Assembly (NCBI GenBank): GCA_046596415.1 | Contig: JBKJML010000271.1 | Location: 1 to 26,439, forward strand | DNA: 26,439 bases | From: JBKJML01 sp046596415 | Lineage (GTDB): Bacteria; Actinomycetota; Thermoleophilia; Gaiellales; Gaiellaceae | Direction of reading: 5' to 3' | In this document: one piece after another, positions 7,067 through 14,873 of the stretch | Position numbering within the stretch: position 1 is the stretch's first letter | Layout: each line of letters opens with the position of its first letter | Notes under the pieces: generated by a model | Database searches by the model: none | Seen by the model: only the letters and a program-made list of their open reading frames with translations | Told to the model about the DNA's origin: nothing | Position numbers and translations under genes: made by a program

Positions 7067-7839
7067 TCGTTCGCAAGAGCCTCGCCGAAATCGAGAAGAT
7101 GGCGCGCGCCGGCTCGCTCGTCGCCGACACGATCGTGCACGTCGGTGGCGAGCTGCGCCCGGGTGTGACGACAGGTGAGCTCGACAAGCTCGCCGACGCG
7201 TTCATACGTGGCCGCGGCGGCGTCCCGACGTCGCAGGGCTACCGCGGCTACCCCGCCGCGATCTGTATTTCCCCGAACGACATGGTCGTGCACGGGATCC
7301 CGGGCGCGCACGCCGTGCGTAACGGCGACCTGATCACGATCGACGTGGGGGCAACGCTCGACGGGTACATCGCCGACAGTGCGTTCACCTTCGGCGTCGG
7401 CGAGCTCGAACCGGAAGCGGAGCGGCTGCTCGAGGTCTGTCAGGCCGCGCTCTGGGCCGGCATGGAGGAGGCACGGCCGGGCAACCGGGTCGGCGACATC
7501 TCCGCTGCGATCCAGGAAAAGGTCGAGGGGGCCGGGTTCTCGGTCGTCCGCAGCCTCGTCGGGCACGGGGTCGGCAAGCACTACCACGAGGATCCGCACA
7601 TCCCGAACTTCGGCGAGCGCGGGCGCGGCCCACTTCTTTCGGAGGGGATGACGATCGCGATCGAGCCGATGATCACGATGGGTGCCCCCGACGTCTACCT
7701 CCATGACGACGAATGGTCGATCTCGACCGTCGACGAGTCGCTCGCGGCCCACTTCGAGCACACGGTCGCGATCACCGCGGCAGGGCCGAGAATCCTCACG
7801 ACGGCAGAGGAGCGGGTCGCGCTTTCTCTGCTACAGTAA
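7063..7839 (+). CDS. map: Methionine aminopeptidase, type I
   Basis: This enzyme removes the initiator methionine from new proteins. In the 258-residue product the metal ligands can be placed at Asp94 and Asp105 (ITIDVGATLDGYIADSAF), His168 (GHGVGKHYHEDP), Glu201 (IAIEPMI) and Glu232 (EHTVAIT), with the substrate His77 in MVVHGIPG. There is no N-terminal zinc-finger extension. The GTG start overlaps the adk stop by four bases. The last strand runs to a TAA at 7837, and 54 bases separate it from infA. Confidence 0.96.
   Translation: MIVRKSLAEIEKMARAGSLVADTIVHVGGELRPGVTTGELDKLADAFIRGRGGVPTSQGYRGYPAAICISPNDMVVHGIPGAHAVRNGDLITIDVGATLDGYIADSAFTFGVGELEPEAERLLEVCQAALWAGMEEARPGNRVGDISAAIQEKVEGAGFSVVRSLVGHGVGKHYHEDPHIPNFGERGRGPLLSEGMTIAIEPMITMGAPDVYLHDDEWSISTVDESLAAHFEHTVAITAAGPRILTTAEERVALSLLQ
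7832..7837 (+). promoter_or_regulatory. Possible -10 box (TACAGT) for infA and the alpha-operon genes
   Basis: TACAGT overlaps the last codons of map and would start transcription near 7844, about 50 bases before the infA ATG. No convincing -35 element is seen. It is offered because this is one of the larger gaps in the ribosomal cluster. Confidence 0.25.
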
Positions 7840-7893
7840 ACAGCCGCGCCGCGCGTGGCTGTGCCCTGCTGCGCGTCTGATTCCCCGAGAGAA

Positions 7894-8115
7894 ATGGTAG
7901 TCAAGGAAGAGAAGATCGAAGTTGAAGGCGAGGTTGTCGAAGCGCTCCCGAGCACCACGTTTCGGGTGCGGGTCGACGGCGGTCACAGCGTGCTCGCGAC
8001 GATCTCGGGCAAGATGCGAAAGCACTACATCCGCATCCTCCCCGGGGACAAGGTCAAGGTCGAGCTCTCGGCATACGACCTCACCCGCGGCCGCATCACC
8101 TTCAGACACCGCTAG
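7894..8115 (+). CDS. infA: Translation initiation factor IF-1
   Basis: IF-1 is a single OB-fold protein that blocks the A site during initiation. The 73-residue product reads VVKEEKIEVEGEVVEALPST, then FRVRVDGGHSVLATISGKMR and the closing YDLTRGRITFRHR, a full-length family match. The frame opens earlier at a GTG (7855), which would add 13 residues with no family counterpart (AVPCCASDSPRE), so the ATG at 7894 with GAGAGA just upstream is preferred. rpmJ follows ten bases downstream. Confidence 0.95.
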   Translation: MVVKEEKIEVEGEVVEALPSTTFRVRVDGGHSVLATISGKMRKHYIRILPGDKVKVELSAYDLTRGRITFRHR

Positions 8116-8125
8116 GAAAGAGATC

Positions 8126-8239
8126 ATGAAAGTACGCCCGTCCGTCAAGCCCATGTGTGAGCGCTGCCGAGTGATCAAGCGGCACGGGCGCACCATGGTC
8201 ATCTGCACCAATCCACGGCACAAGCAAAGGCAGGGCTGA
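8126..8239 (+). CDS. rpmJ: 50S ribosomal protein L36, zinc type
   Basis: L36 is the smallest large-subunit protein. The 37-residue product contains the zinc ligands Cys11, Cys14 and Cys27 plus His33 in the pattern CERC, CTNPRHKQRQG. This is the zinc-dependent C+ form. GGAAAGAG lies directly upstream of the ATG. The TGA is one base before the rpsM TTG. The infA-rpmJ-rpsM order is the usual one. Confidence 0.96.
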   Translation: MKVRPSVKPMCERCRVIKRHGRTMVICTNPRHKQRQG

Positions 8240-8240
8240 A

Positions 8241-8615
8241 TTGGCACGTATCGCCGGCGTCAACCTTCCGAACCAGAAGCGCCTGGAGATCGGGTTGACC
8301 TACATCTACGGGATCGGGCAGCCGACCGCGCGCAAGGTGTGCGCAGCGCTCGGGCTCTCCACCGACCAGAAGATTCGCGATCTCTCCGAGGATGAGGTCA
8401 CCAAGCTCCGCACGTTCATCGACGCCGAGCTCCAGGTCGAGGGCGACCTCCGCCGCGAGCGCTCCCAGGCGATCAAGCGCCTGAGCGAGATCGGCGCCTA
8501 TCGCGGCATCCGCCACCGCCGCGCGCTGCCGGTGCACGGCCAGCGCACCAAGACGAACGCCCGCACGCGTAAGGGCCCGAAGAAGACCGTCGGCCGCGGC
8601 AAGAAGGCCAAGTAA
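8241..8615 (+). CDS. rpsM: 30S ribosomal protein S13
   Basis: S13 sits in the 30S head and contacts P-site tRNA and L5. The product (124 residues) shows ARIAGVNLPNQKRLEIGLTY, IYGIGQPTARKVC and the basic tail HGQRTKTNARTRKGPKKTV. The start is a TTG at 8241 with AGGG five bases upstream; no nearby ATG fits the family N-terminus. The TAA overlaps the rpsK ATG by one base. Confidence 0.96.
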   Translation: MARIAGVNLPNQKRLEIGLTYIYGIGQPTARKVCAALGLSTDQKIRDLSEDEVTKLRTFIDAELQVEGDLRRERSQAIKRLSEIGAYRGIRHRRALPVHGQRTKTNARTRKGPKKTVGRGKKAK

Positions 8616-9022
8616 TGGCGCCTCCTCGCAAGGCAGCGGCCGCCCGTGGCCGCACGCGTCGCCGCGTGCGCAAGAACATCGCGATCGGCCAGGCGCACAT
8701 CAAGACGTCGTTCAACAACACGATCGTCGCCCTGACCGACAAGGAGGGCAACGTGATCGCGTGGGAGTCGGCCGGCTCTGCCGGCTTCAAGGGCTCGCGC
8801 AAGTCGACCCCGTTCGCCGCGCAGGTCACCGCCGACTCGTGCGCTCGCAAGGGCATGGAGCACGGGCTGCAGAAGGTCGAGGTCTTCGTCAAGGGGCCGG
8901 GCTCCGGCCGCGAGACGGCGATCCGCTCGTTGCAGGCGGCCGGTCTCGAGATCCTCGGCGTCAAGGACGTGACCCCGCAGGCGCACAACGGGGTTCGCCC
9001 CCGGAAGCGCAGGCGCGTCTAA
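8615..9022 (+). CDS. rpsK: 30S ribosomal protein S11
   Basis: S11 (135 residues) forms part of the 30S platform near the mRNA 3' end in the E-site region. Family landmarks are GQAHIKTSFNNTIVALTDKE, AQVTADSCARKGMEHGLQKV and the end DVTPQAHNGVRPRKRRRV. The N-terminus is a short basic tail (PPRKAAAARGRTRRRVRKN). Both ends overlap the neighbours by a single base (TAATG), which links translation of rpsM, rpsK and rpsD. Confidence 0.97.
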   Translation: MAPPRKAAAARGRTRRRVRKNIAIGQAHIKTSFNNTIVALTDKEGNVIAWESAGSAGFKGSRKSTPFAAQVTADSCARKGMEHGLQKVEVFVKGPGSGRETAIRSLQAAGLEILGVKDVTPQAHNGVRPRKRRRV

Positions 9023-9645
9023 TGGCCCGCGATCTAGGACCGAAGTGCCGCATCTGCCGCCGGGAGGGCATCAAGCTCTTCCTCAAGGGCGAGCGCTGCC
9101 TGACCGAGAAGTGCGCGATCGAGCGTCGCAGCTACCCGCCGGGTGAGCACGGCCGCGGTCGCATCAAGCAGTCCGAGTACCTGCTCCAGCTGCGTGAGAA
9201 GCAGAAGGCGCGCCGGTATTACGGCCTGCTCGAGAAGCAGTTCCGCAACTATTACGAGAAGGCGACGCGCGGCACCGGCGCTCCGGGCGAGAATCTGCTC
9301 CGGATGCTCGAGACGCGGCTCGACAACGTCGTCTACCGGCTTGGCTTCGCCGGCTCCCGCGCGCAGGCGCGCCAGCTCGTGCGTCACGGCCACTTTCACG
9401 TCAACGGCCGTCGCGTGAACATCCCGAGCTTCGGTGTCCGGCCCAACGACATCATCACGATGAAGCCGGGCTCGCAGGGTGCCGAGGCCGTCGTCCGCGA
9501 CGCAACCGACCTCACCGCCTCCGTCGCACCGTGGCTGCAGGCCGATCACGAGGGCCTCACGGGCAAGGTGCTCAAGTGGCCCGAGCGCGCCGAGATCGAC
9601 ACCCCGGTGCAGGAATCGCTCATCGTCGAGCTCTACTCGAAGTAG
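9022..9645 (+). CDS. rpsD: 30S ribosomal protein S4, cysteine-containing type
   Basis: S4 nucleates 30S assembly at the 5' domain of 16S rRNA. The 207-residue product begins ARDLGPKCRICRREGIKLFL and has the four zinc-type cysteines Cys9, Cys12, Cys26 and Cys31. The S4 RNA-binding domain follows at about 97-160 (MLETRLDNVVYRLGFAGSRA, RQLVRHGHFHVNGRRVNIPS). The ATG overlaps the rpsK stop. A frame opening further upstream is a shadow of rpsK. In many bacteria S4 represses this operon; no binding structure was identified here. Confidence 0.96.
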   Translation: MARDLGPKCRICRREGIKLFLKGERCLTEKCAIERRSYPPGEHGRGRIKQSEYLLQLREKQKARRYYGLLEKQFRNYYEKATRGTGAPGENLLRMLETRLDNVVYRLGFAGSRAQARQLVRHGHFHVNGRRVNIPSFGVRPNDIITMKPGSQGAEAVVRDATDLTASVAPWLQADHEGLTGKVLKWPERAEIDTPVQESLIVELYSK

Positions 9646-9677
9646 CGGCCGCCCGCCGCTCCGAAGGAAAGGAACGA

Positions 9678-10646
9678 ATGGCAACTCGCACGAGCCTGAT
9701 GGATTTTCAGATCCCGAGGATCAGCCACGAAGAGCTGAACGAGAACCGTGGCGTCTTCTGGATCGAGCCGCTCGACCGCGGCTTCGGTTACACGTTCGGT
9801 AACTCACTGCGCCGCGTGCTGCTCTCGTCACTCGAGGGCGCCGCTGTGACCGCCGTCAAGATCGAGGGCGTCGCGCACGAGTTCACGACGCTCCCGGGCG
9901 TCCGTGAGGATGTCACCGACATCATCCTCAACCTCAAGAGCCTGATCTGCCTGCTGCACGGCGACTCGCCGGAGATCGAGGTGCATATCGCCAAGAAGGG
10001 GTCCGGCGCCGTCACCGCCGCCGACATCCAGGCCCCGGCCGATCTCGAGATCCTCAACCCGGAGCTCGAGCTCGCGCACCTCTCCGACAAGGGCAAGCTC
10101 GAGATGACGCTCACGATCGGGCGTGGCCGCGGCTACGTCCCGGCCGAGGGCAACCGCAACCCCGACACCGTGATCGGCGTGATCCCGATCGACGCGATCT
10201 TCTCGCCGGTGCGCCGCGTCTCGTACGACGTCGAGGCTGCTCGCGTCGGGCAGCGCACCGATTACGACAAGCTCCGCCTTGACGTCACGACCGACGGGTC
10301 GATCGAGCCTCGCGACGCCATCCGCCAGGCGGCCGACGTTCTCATCAGCCAGCTTGCCATCTTCACCGACCTCGATCGGATCGAGGGCTTCGGCGAGACG
10401 GCTGCGGATGCTGGTGGTGGCGATGCACCTGCTGCGCACGGGATGGAGAACTTCCCGATCGAGGAGCTCGAGCTCGGCGTTCGCTCGTACAACTGCCTGA
10501 AGCGGGTCGGGATCGAAACGATCGGCGACCTGGTCTCCAAGTCGGAGAACGAGCTGGCTGCGATCCCGAACTTCGGCAAGAAGTCGATCGAAGAGGTCAA
10601 GGAGACGCTCCAGACGCACGGCCTCAACCTGCGGGGAGACGAATAA
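9678..10646 (+). CDS. rpoA: RNA polymerase alpha subunit
   Basis: The alpha subunit dimerises to start RNA polymerase assembly and its C-terminal domain binds UP elements and activators. The 322-residue product has the N-terminal dimer domain (1 to about 230; GYTFGNSLRRVLLSSLEG at 37-54), a Gly/Ala linker (TAADAGGGDAPAAHG) and the C-terminal domain (about 258-322; LELGVRSYNCLKRVGIETIG, then IPNFGKKSIEEVKETL). AAGGAAAGG lies just before the ATG. It follows rpsD by 32 bases and precedes rplQ by four. Confidence 0.97.
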   Translation: MATRTSLMDFQIPRISHEELNENRGVFWIEPLDRGFGYTFGNSLRRVLLSSLEGAAVTAVKIEGVAHEFTTLPGVREDVTDIILNLKSLICLLHGDSPEIEVHIAKKGSGAVTAADIQAPADLEILNPELELAHLSDKGKLEMTLTIGRGRGYVPAEGNRNPDTVIGVIPIDAIFSPVRRVSYDVEAARVGQRTDYDKLRLDVTTDGSIEPRDAIRQAADVLISQLAIFTDLDRIEGFGETAADAGGGDAPAAHGMENFPIEELELGVRSYNCLKRVGIETIGDLVSKSENELAAIPNFGKKSIEEVKETLQTHGLNLRGDE

Positions 10647-10650
10647 CCCG

Positions 10651-11025
10651 ATGCGTCACGCTCGCGCAGGGAAGAAGCTGGGCCGCGACAGCGCGCACCG
10701 GAAGGCGCTGTATTCGAACCTCGCGGGTGCGCTGATCACGCACGGTCGGATCAAGACGACCGAGGCGAAGGCGAAGGCGGTCAAGCCGTTCGCGGAGAAG
10801 ATGATCACGCTCGGCAAGCGGGGCGACCTGGCAGCACGCCGTAAGGCGCTCTCGGAGCTTCGTTCGACCGATGTCGTGCACACGTTGTTCGCCGAGGTCG
10901 CTCCACGCTTCGCCGAGCGGCCGGGCGGCTACTCGCGGATCGTCAAGCTCGGCCAGCGGCAGGGCGATGCGGCCGAGATGGTCTATCTCGAGCTTGTCGA
11001 CCACGATCCCGCCGCGCCGCGCTAG
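10651..11025 (+). CDS. rplQ: 50S ribosomal protein L17
   Basis: L17 (124 residues) lies on the solvent side of the large subunit near the tunnel exit. The N-terminal RHARAGKKLGRDSAHRKALY and the C-terminal GGYSRIVKLGQRQGDAAEMV match the family. It is the usual last gene of the alpha operon; a strong hairpin follows 25 bases after its stop. Confidence 0.97.
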   Translation: MRHARAGKKLGRDSAHRKALYSNLAGALITHGRIKTTEAKAKAVKPFAEKMITLGKRGDLAARRKALSELRSTDVVHTLFAEVAPRFAERPGGYSRIVKLGQRQGDAAEMVYLELVDHDPAAPR

Positions 11026-11050
11026 CCGGTCGCACCGGCAGTGGTTCTCT

Positions 11051-11078
11051 CGAAGGCGCGCTTGTCGGCGCGCCTTCG
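11051..11078 (+). terminator. Hairpin after rplQ, probable end of the ribosomal superoperon
   Basis: A perfect 11-bp stem (11051-11061 with 11068-11078; CGAAGGCGCGC and its complement) encloses a six-base loop. It is followed by GCGTTT, a weak T-run. The stem is strong enough to act as a terminator or as a 3'-end stabiliser with Rho-dependent termination. A second, 7-bp hairpin (11087-11093 with 11100-11106) follows at once and reaches the next start codon. Confidence 0.6.
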
Positions 11079-11093
11079 GCGTTTCGCGGGCGG

Positions 11094-11099
11094 TAACGT
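11094..11099 (+). promoter_or_regulatory. Leaderless-type -10 box (TAACGT) for the NfeD-like gene
   Basis: TAACGT lies exactly six bases before the GTG at 11106, so transcription would begin on the start codon itself. It sits in the loop of the second hairpin. There is no recognisable ribosome site or -35 box. The same spacing is seen at four other genes in this window. Confidence 0.45.
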
Positions 11100-11105
11100 C
11101 CGCCC

Positions 11106-11426
11106 GTGGCTCTCGCCGTCGGCCTGCTGCTCGCGCTCCTTCTTCTCGACGCGCCGTGGAGCTGGGCGGCTGTCGTCGTGGGGGCTGGCGTCGAGGTCGC
11201 CGAGTCGGTCTTCCTGTTGCGCTGGTCGCGTCGACGGCGCGCCACGGTGGGGGTCGAGGCGCTGGTCGGGCGCCGCGCCGTCGCGGTCACCGATCTTCGC
11301 CCGTCGGGCCAGGTGAAGTTCGACGGCGAGCTGTGGCAGGCGCGTTGCGAGGCAGGCGCAGCCGCCGGTGACGCGATGGTGATTCGCCGCATCGACGGGC
11401 TCACGCTCGAGGTGGAGCCGGCGTGA
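11106..11426 (+). CDS. NfeD-like small membrane-anchored OB-domain protein
   Basis: The 106-residue product begins with one or two hydrophobic segments (ALAVGLLLALLLLDAPW and WAAVVVGAGVEVAESVFLL), followed by a basic turn (RWSRRRR) and a small beta domain at about 48-106 (GVEALVGRRAVAVTDLRPSG, then QVKFDGELWQARCEAG, ending GLTLEVEPA). That beta domain matches the C-terminal OB fold of NfeD proteins, which work with stomatin/SPFH proteins at membranes. It lacks the protease domain of full-length NfeD. The GTG start has no ribosome site but a -10-like box six bases upstream. Its TGA overlaps the truA GTG. No SPFH partner is in the window. Confidence 0.7.
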   Translation: MALAVGLLLALLLLDAPWSWAAVVVGAGVEVAESVFLLRWSRRRRATVGVEALVGRRAVAVTDLRPSGQVKFDGELWQARCEAGAAAGDAMVIRRIDGLTLEVEPA

Positions 11427-12139
11427 AGCTCCGCCTCGAGCTCGAGTACGACGGGAGCGCGTTCCGTGGCTGGGCACGGCAGCCTGGCCTGCGGACGGTC
11501 GAGGGAGCGGTGAGCGACGCACTGAGGGCGCTCTATGCCTCCTACGACGAGCTCGTGGTCGCGGGCCGCACCGACACGGGCGTGCATGCGACGGGGCAGG
11601 TGGCGAGCGTGATGGTCTCAGGAGGGCCGCCGCCGGCCCGTGCGGTAGCCGCTCTGAACACCGTGCTGCCCGAGGATGTCGCCGTTGTCGCTGTAGCGGA
11701 GGTGCCGCCCGAGTTCAGCGCGCGCTACTCGGCGGTCGGTCGCAGCTACCGCTACCGAGTCCTGCGCCGGCGCAACCGCTCGCCCTTCGAGGCGGGCCGA
11801 GCCCTCTTCTGGCCGCGCCCGGTCGACCTCGACGCGCTCGCCGCTTCGGCCGCCCTCCTACCAGGCAAGCATGATTTCCGTGCGTTCACACCGGCGATCA
11901 CGGAGCACCGTTCGTTCGTCCGTGAGGTGAAGGTGGCCGGGTGGGAGGAGTGCGGTGACGAGCTTCAGTTCACGATCACCGCCAACAGCTTTCTGCGGCA
12001 TATGGTGCGCACGCTCGTCGGGACGATGCTGGAACGGCCACCGGGTGAGCTCGCCGCTCTCCTCGAGGGACGTGACCGCGCGGACGCCGGCGCGACCGCC
12101 CCGCCGTGGGGCCTCTACCTGGAGCGAGTCCACTACTGA
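11423..12139 (+). CDS. truA: tRNA pseudouridine(38-40) synthase TruA
   Basis: TruA changes uridines 38-40 of the tRNA anticodon arm to pseudouridine. The 238-residue product has the N-terminal LELEYDGSAFRGWARQPG and the catalytic Asp51 in AGRTDTGVHATGQV, plus HDFRAFTPA and NSFLRHMVRTLVGTM near the C-terminus. The GTG start overlaps the NfeD-like stop (GTGA), so the two are co-translated. truA directly after rplQ is a frequent arrangement in Gram-positive bacteria, here interrupted only by the small NfeD-like gene. Confidence 0.95.
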   Translation: MKLRLELEYDGSAFRGWARQPGLRTVEGAVSDALRALYASYDELVVAGRTDTGVHATGQVASVMVSGGPPPARAVAALNTVLPEDVAVVAVAEVPPEFSARYSAVGRSYRYRVLRRRNRSPFEAGRALFWPRPVDLDALAASAALLPGKHDFRAFTPAITEHRSFVREVKVAGWEECGDELQFTITANSFLRHMVRTLVGTMLERPPGELAALLEGRDRADAGATAPPWGLYLERVHY

Positions 12140-12147
12140 GCTTGCGA

Positions 12148-12214
12148 GTGCCAGGCACGAGCCGTGGACGTTGCGGCCTCGTCGGCGCGAGACGTGGCTG
12201 AGGGACTGTCCCTC
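12148..12214. repeat. Two odd-centred palindromes between truA and the HAD gene
   Basis: GTGCC-A-GGCAC (12148-12158) and GAGGGAC-T-GTCCCTC (12200-12214) are perfect palindromes around a single unpaired base. They lie in the 120-base gap 12140-12259, which otherwise holds only the promoter of the next gene. They might be remains of a dispersed intergenic repeat or weak terminators; loops would be small. Confidence 0.45.
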
Positions 12215-12247
12215 GGATCGTCTGCCGGGAACGGGTGGGCGCCCCGC

Positions 12248-12253
12248 TACGAT
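12248..12253 (+). promoter_or_regulatory. Leaderless-type -10 box (TACGAT) for the HAD-ligA operon
   Basis: TACGAT ends six bases before the GTG at 12260, placing the transcript start on the initiator codon. No ribosome site is present there, which fits leaderless translation. The -35 region is not recognisable. Confidence 0.55.
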
Positions 12254-12259
12254 CGCGCC

Positions 12260-12895
12260 GTGCGCTTCTCCGTCGTCCTCTTCGACCTCGACGGCACGCT
12301 GATCGACTCCGGCGCGATCATCCTCGCCTCGATGCGGCACGCCACGGCGACCGTGCTCGGCCGTGAGATCCCCGAGGCGGAGCTGATGGCAGCGGTTGGC
12401 GGCCAGGGCTTGCTCGAGCAGATGCGCGCGTTCGACGAGGCCAGGGTGGAGGAGCTCGTTCGCGTGTACCGCGAGCACAACGAGCCGCTCCATTCCACCC
12501 TCGAGGCGTGTCGCGGGATCCTCGATGTGCTGCCGCGGATCGCCGTCCGGCGCCGGCTGGGGATCGTCACGGCGAAGCGGATCGAGACGGTGCGGCTCGC
12601 GTTCGCAACGCTGCCGGGTCTCGAGGAACATTTCGAGGTCGTCGTCGGCTCCGAGCAGACCGAACGTCACAAGCCGTACCCCGACCCGATCCTTCACGCG
12701 CTGGACGCTCTCGGCGCCTCGCCGCAGGACGCGGCTTACGTCGGCGACTCACCGTTCGACATCCGGGCGGCGAAAGCGGCAGGCACGCACGCGATCGCGG
12801 TGACGTGGGGCGGCATCCACTCCGAGGAGATCCTCGCCCGAGAGCTTCCCGACGCGATCGTCCACGATGCGGGGGAGCTCATTGCGGCCCTCTGA
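12260..12895 (+). CDS. HAD-family phosphatase, PpaX/Gph-like
   Basis: The 211-residue product has all haloacid dehalogenase motifs: I FDLDGTLIDS (nucleophile Asp9, acid Asp11), II IVTAK, III the Lys of RHKPYPDP and IV YVGDSPFDI. The helical cap between motifs I and II is typical of pyrophosphatase PpaX and phosphoglycolate phosphatase. The exact substrate cannot be told from sequence. The frame is open from 12164, but the conserved N-terminal strand begins at the GTG at 12260, which has a -10 box at the leaderless distance, so this start is chosen. The 3' end overlaps ligA by 14 bases. Confidence 0.85.
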   Translation: MRFSVVLFDLDGTLIDSGAIILASMRHATATVLGREIPEAELMAAVGGQGLLEQMRAFDEARVEELVRVYREHNEPLHSTLEACRGILDVLPRIAVRRRLGIVTAKRIETVRLAFATLPGLEEHFEVVVGSEQTERHKPYPDPILHALDALGASPQDAAYVGDSPFDIRAAKAAGTHAIAVTWGGIHSEEILARELPDAIVHDAGELIAAL

Positions 12896-14873
12896 CCGCG
12901 TCGAAGAGCTCCGGCGGGTGCTCGAGCATCATCTGTACCGCTACCACGTCCTCGACGAGCCGGAGATCTCCGACGCCGAGTACGACCGGCTGTTCGACGA
13001 GCTGAAGCAGCTCGAGGAAGAGCACCCCGAGCTCGCGAGTGAGAACTCACCGACGCGGCGGGTCGGAGCCGCCCCCTCGGACAAGTTCCGCAAGGTCGAC
13101 CACATCGCGCCGATGGGGTCGCTCGAAAAGGTGACGACCGACGAGGCAATCGTGAAGTGGGCGGAGGACGTGCGCAAGCGGCTCGACTCCGACGAGCCCG
13201 TGGCGTACGTGATCGAGCCGAAGATCGATGGCTCCGCGGTCTCGCTCGTGTACGAGCGCGGGCGCTTCGTGCGAGGAGCGACCCGCGGCGACGGCCGGCG
13301 CGGGGAGGACGTGACCCCGAACCTCCGCACGATCCGCTCGATCCCACTCACGCTTCAGAGCGACGTGCCGGAGCTCCTCGAGGTGCGCGGCGAGGTCTAT
13401 TTCCCGCTCACCCAGTTCGCCCGCGTGAACGAGCAACTCGCGGCGGCGGGCAAGAAGACGGCACCGAACCCGCGCAACGCGGCCGCCGGCTCGCTCCGCC
13501 AACTCGACTCGCGGATCACCGCCGAGCGCAAGCTCGCGATCTGGGTCTACGGCACCGGCGTCAGCGAGGGTGTGGCACCCGCCACGCACTTCGAGACGTT
13601 GGCGTGGCTGCGGGAACGCGGCTTCCGCACGAACCCGCACACCGAGCGCTTCGAGACGGTCGAGGAGGTCGCGGAGGCTTGCCGGGTGTGGGAGACGAGG
13701 CGCGCCGAGCTCGACTACGAGATCGATGGGATCGTGATCAAGGTCGACTCGTTCGACCAGCAGCAGCGGCTCGGCGCGCTGCACGAGCGTCCGCGCTGGG
13801 CGCGTGCGTTCAAGTGGGCCCCGCTCACGGCGCAGACGACGCTCCACACGATCGCGATCCGCGTCGGCCGGACCGGGGCGCTCAACCCCTGGGCGATTCT
13901 CGAGCCGGTCGAGGTCGGCGGCGTCACCGTTTCGCGCGCGACGCTCCACAACGAGGAAGACATCAATCGGAAGCAGATTCGTGAGGGCGATCTCGTGGTC
14001 GTCCAGCGCGCCGGCGACGTGATCCCGCAGATTGTCGGCCCCGCCGGCCCGCACCGTCCCGGCACGAAGGAATTCCGGATGCCGCTTGCGTGCCCGCTCT
14101 GCGGGGCGGAGATCGTCAAGCCGGAGGGTGAGGTGATGCACCGCTGCCCCAACCGAGCGTGTCCCGCGCGGGGGCTCGAGACGCTGATCAACTGGGTGAG
14201 CGCAGCGATGGACATCGAAGGCGTGGGGGAGCAGTTCGTGCGGCGCCTCTGGGACCTCGGGCTCCTTCGGTCGATGCCCGACCTCTATCGGCTGGCCAAG
14301 GAGCAGCTGCTCCAGCTCGATGGGTTCCAGGAGCGCTCCGCGACGAACGTGCTCGCCTCGATCGACGCCTCGAAGTCACAGCCTTTCTCACGCGTCCTCT
14401 TCGGCCTGAACATTCCCGATGTCGGCTGGGTCACAGCCCAGAGCCTCGCGCGCGCCTACGGCACGATCGACCGCCTGCTCGAGGCGAGCCCGGAGGAGAT
14501 CCAGGAAGTGGACGGGATCGGCCCTGACCGGGCCGAGTCGATCGCCGAGTGGCTCGCCGACGAGCAGAACCGCACGCTCGTCGAGGAACTGCGCACGCTT
14601 GGCCTCACGTTCGAGGTGGGGGAGGGTGAGCGACCGATCGAGGGCCCGCTCACCGGCTCGCAGTACGTGATCACGGGCACGCTCGAGAGCTTCACCCGCG
14701 ATGCGGCGGCGGCGGCACTCCAGGCGCTCGGGGCGAAGGTGTCCGACGGCGTCTCGAAGCAGACGACCGGTGTCGTCGTGGGCGAGAGCCCCGGCACGAA
14801 GGTCGCGAAGGCGGAGAAGGCCGGCGTCCCGCTCCTGACCGAGGCTGACCTGAAGCGGTTACTAGCGCGCTAA
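12882..14873 (+). CDS. ligA: NAD-dependent DNA ligase LigA
   Basis: LigA seals DNA nicks with NAD in replication and repair. The 663-residue product has the N-terminal NAD-binding domain (HHLYRYHVLDEPEISDAEYD), the adenylated lysine Lys114 in EPKIDGSAVSLVYERG, the OB fold, four zinc cysteines (404, 407, 422, 427; CPLCG and CPNRACPARG), helix-hairpin-helix repeats (FGLNIPDVGWVTAQSLA, IQEVDGIGPDRAESIAEWL) and a C-terminal BRCT domain (GSQYVITGTLESFTRDAA). The start is chosen as TTG at 12882 because GGGGGAG ends four bases upstream; an ATG at 12867 would add five residues but lacks a ribosome site. Its last 12 bases overlap the end of the convergent dacB-type gene. Confidence 0.95.
   Translation: MRPSDRVEELRRVLEHHLYRYHVLDEPEISDAEYDRLFDELKQLEEEHPELASENSPTRRVGAAPSDKFRKVDHIAPMGSLEKVTTDEAIVKWAEDVRKRLDSDEPVAYVIEPKIDGSAVSLVYERGRFVRGATRGDGRRGEDVTPNLRTIRSIPLTLQSDVPELLEVRGEVYFPLTQFARVNEQLAAAGKKTAPNPRNAAAGSLRQLDSRITAERKLAIWVYGTGVSEGVAPATHFETLAWLRERGFRTNPHTERFETVEEVAEACRVWETRRAELDYEIDGIVIKVDSFDQQQRLGALHERPRWARAFKWAPLTAQTTLHTIAIRVGRTGALNPWAILEPVEVGGVTVSRATLHNEEDINRKQIREGDLVVVQRAGDVIPQIVGPAGPHRPGTKEFRMPLACPLCGAEIVKPEGEVMHRCPNRACPARGLETLINWVSAAMDIEGVGEQFVRRLWDLGLLRSMPDLYRLAKEQLLQLDGFQERSATNVLASIDASKSQPFSRVLFGLNIPDVGWVTAQSLARAYGTIDRLLEASPEEIQEVDGIGPDRAESIAEWLADEQNRTLVEELRTLGLTFEVGEGERPIEGPLTGSQYVITGTLESFTRDAAAAALQALGAKVSDGVSKQTTGVVVGESPGTKVAKAEKAGVPLLTEADLKRLLAR

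Noticed and set aside
7855..7893. Upstream GTG start for IF-1
   Set aside because: The 13 added residues have no family counterpart and the ATG at 7894 has a ribosome site.
12164..12259. Longer N-terminus for the HAD phosphatase
   Set aside because: The extra 32 residues cross a palindrome and the -10 box, and the HAD fold starts at the GTG at 12260.
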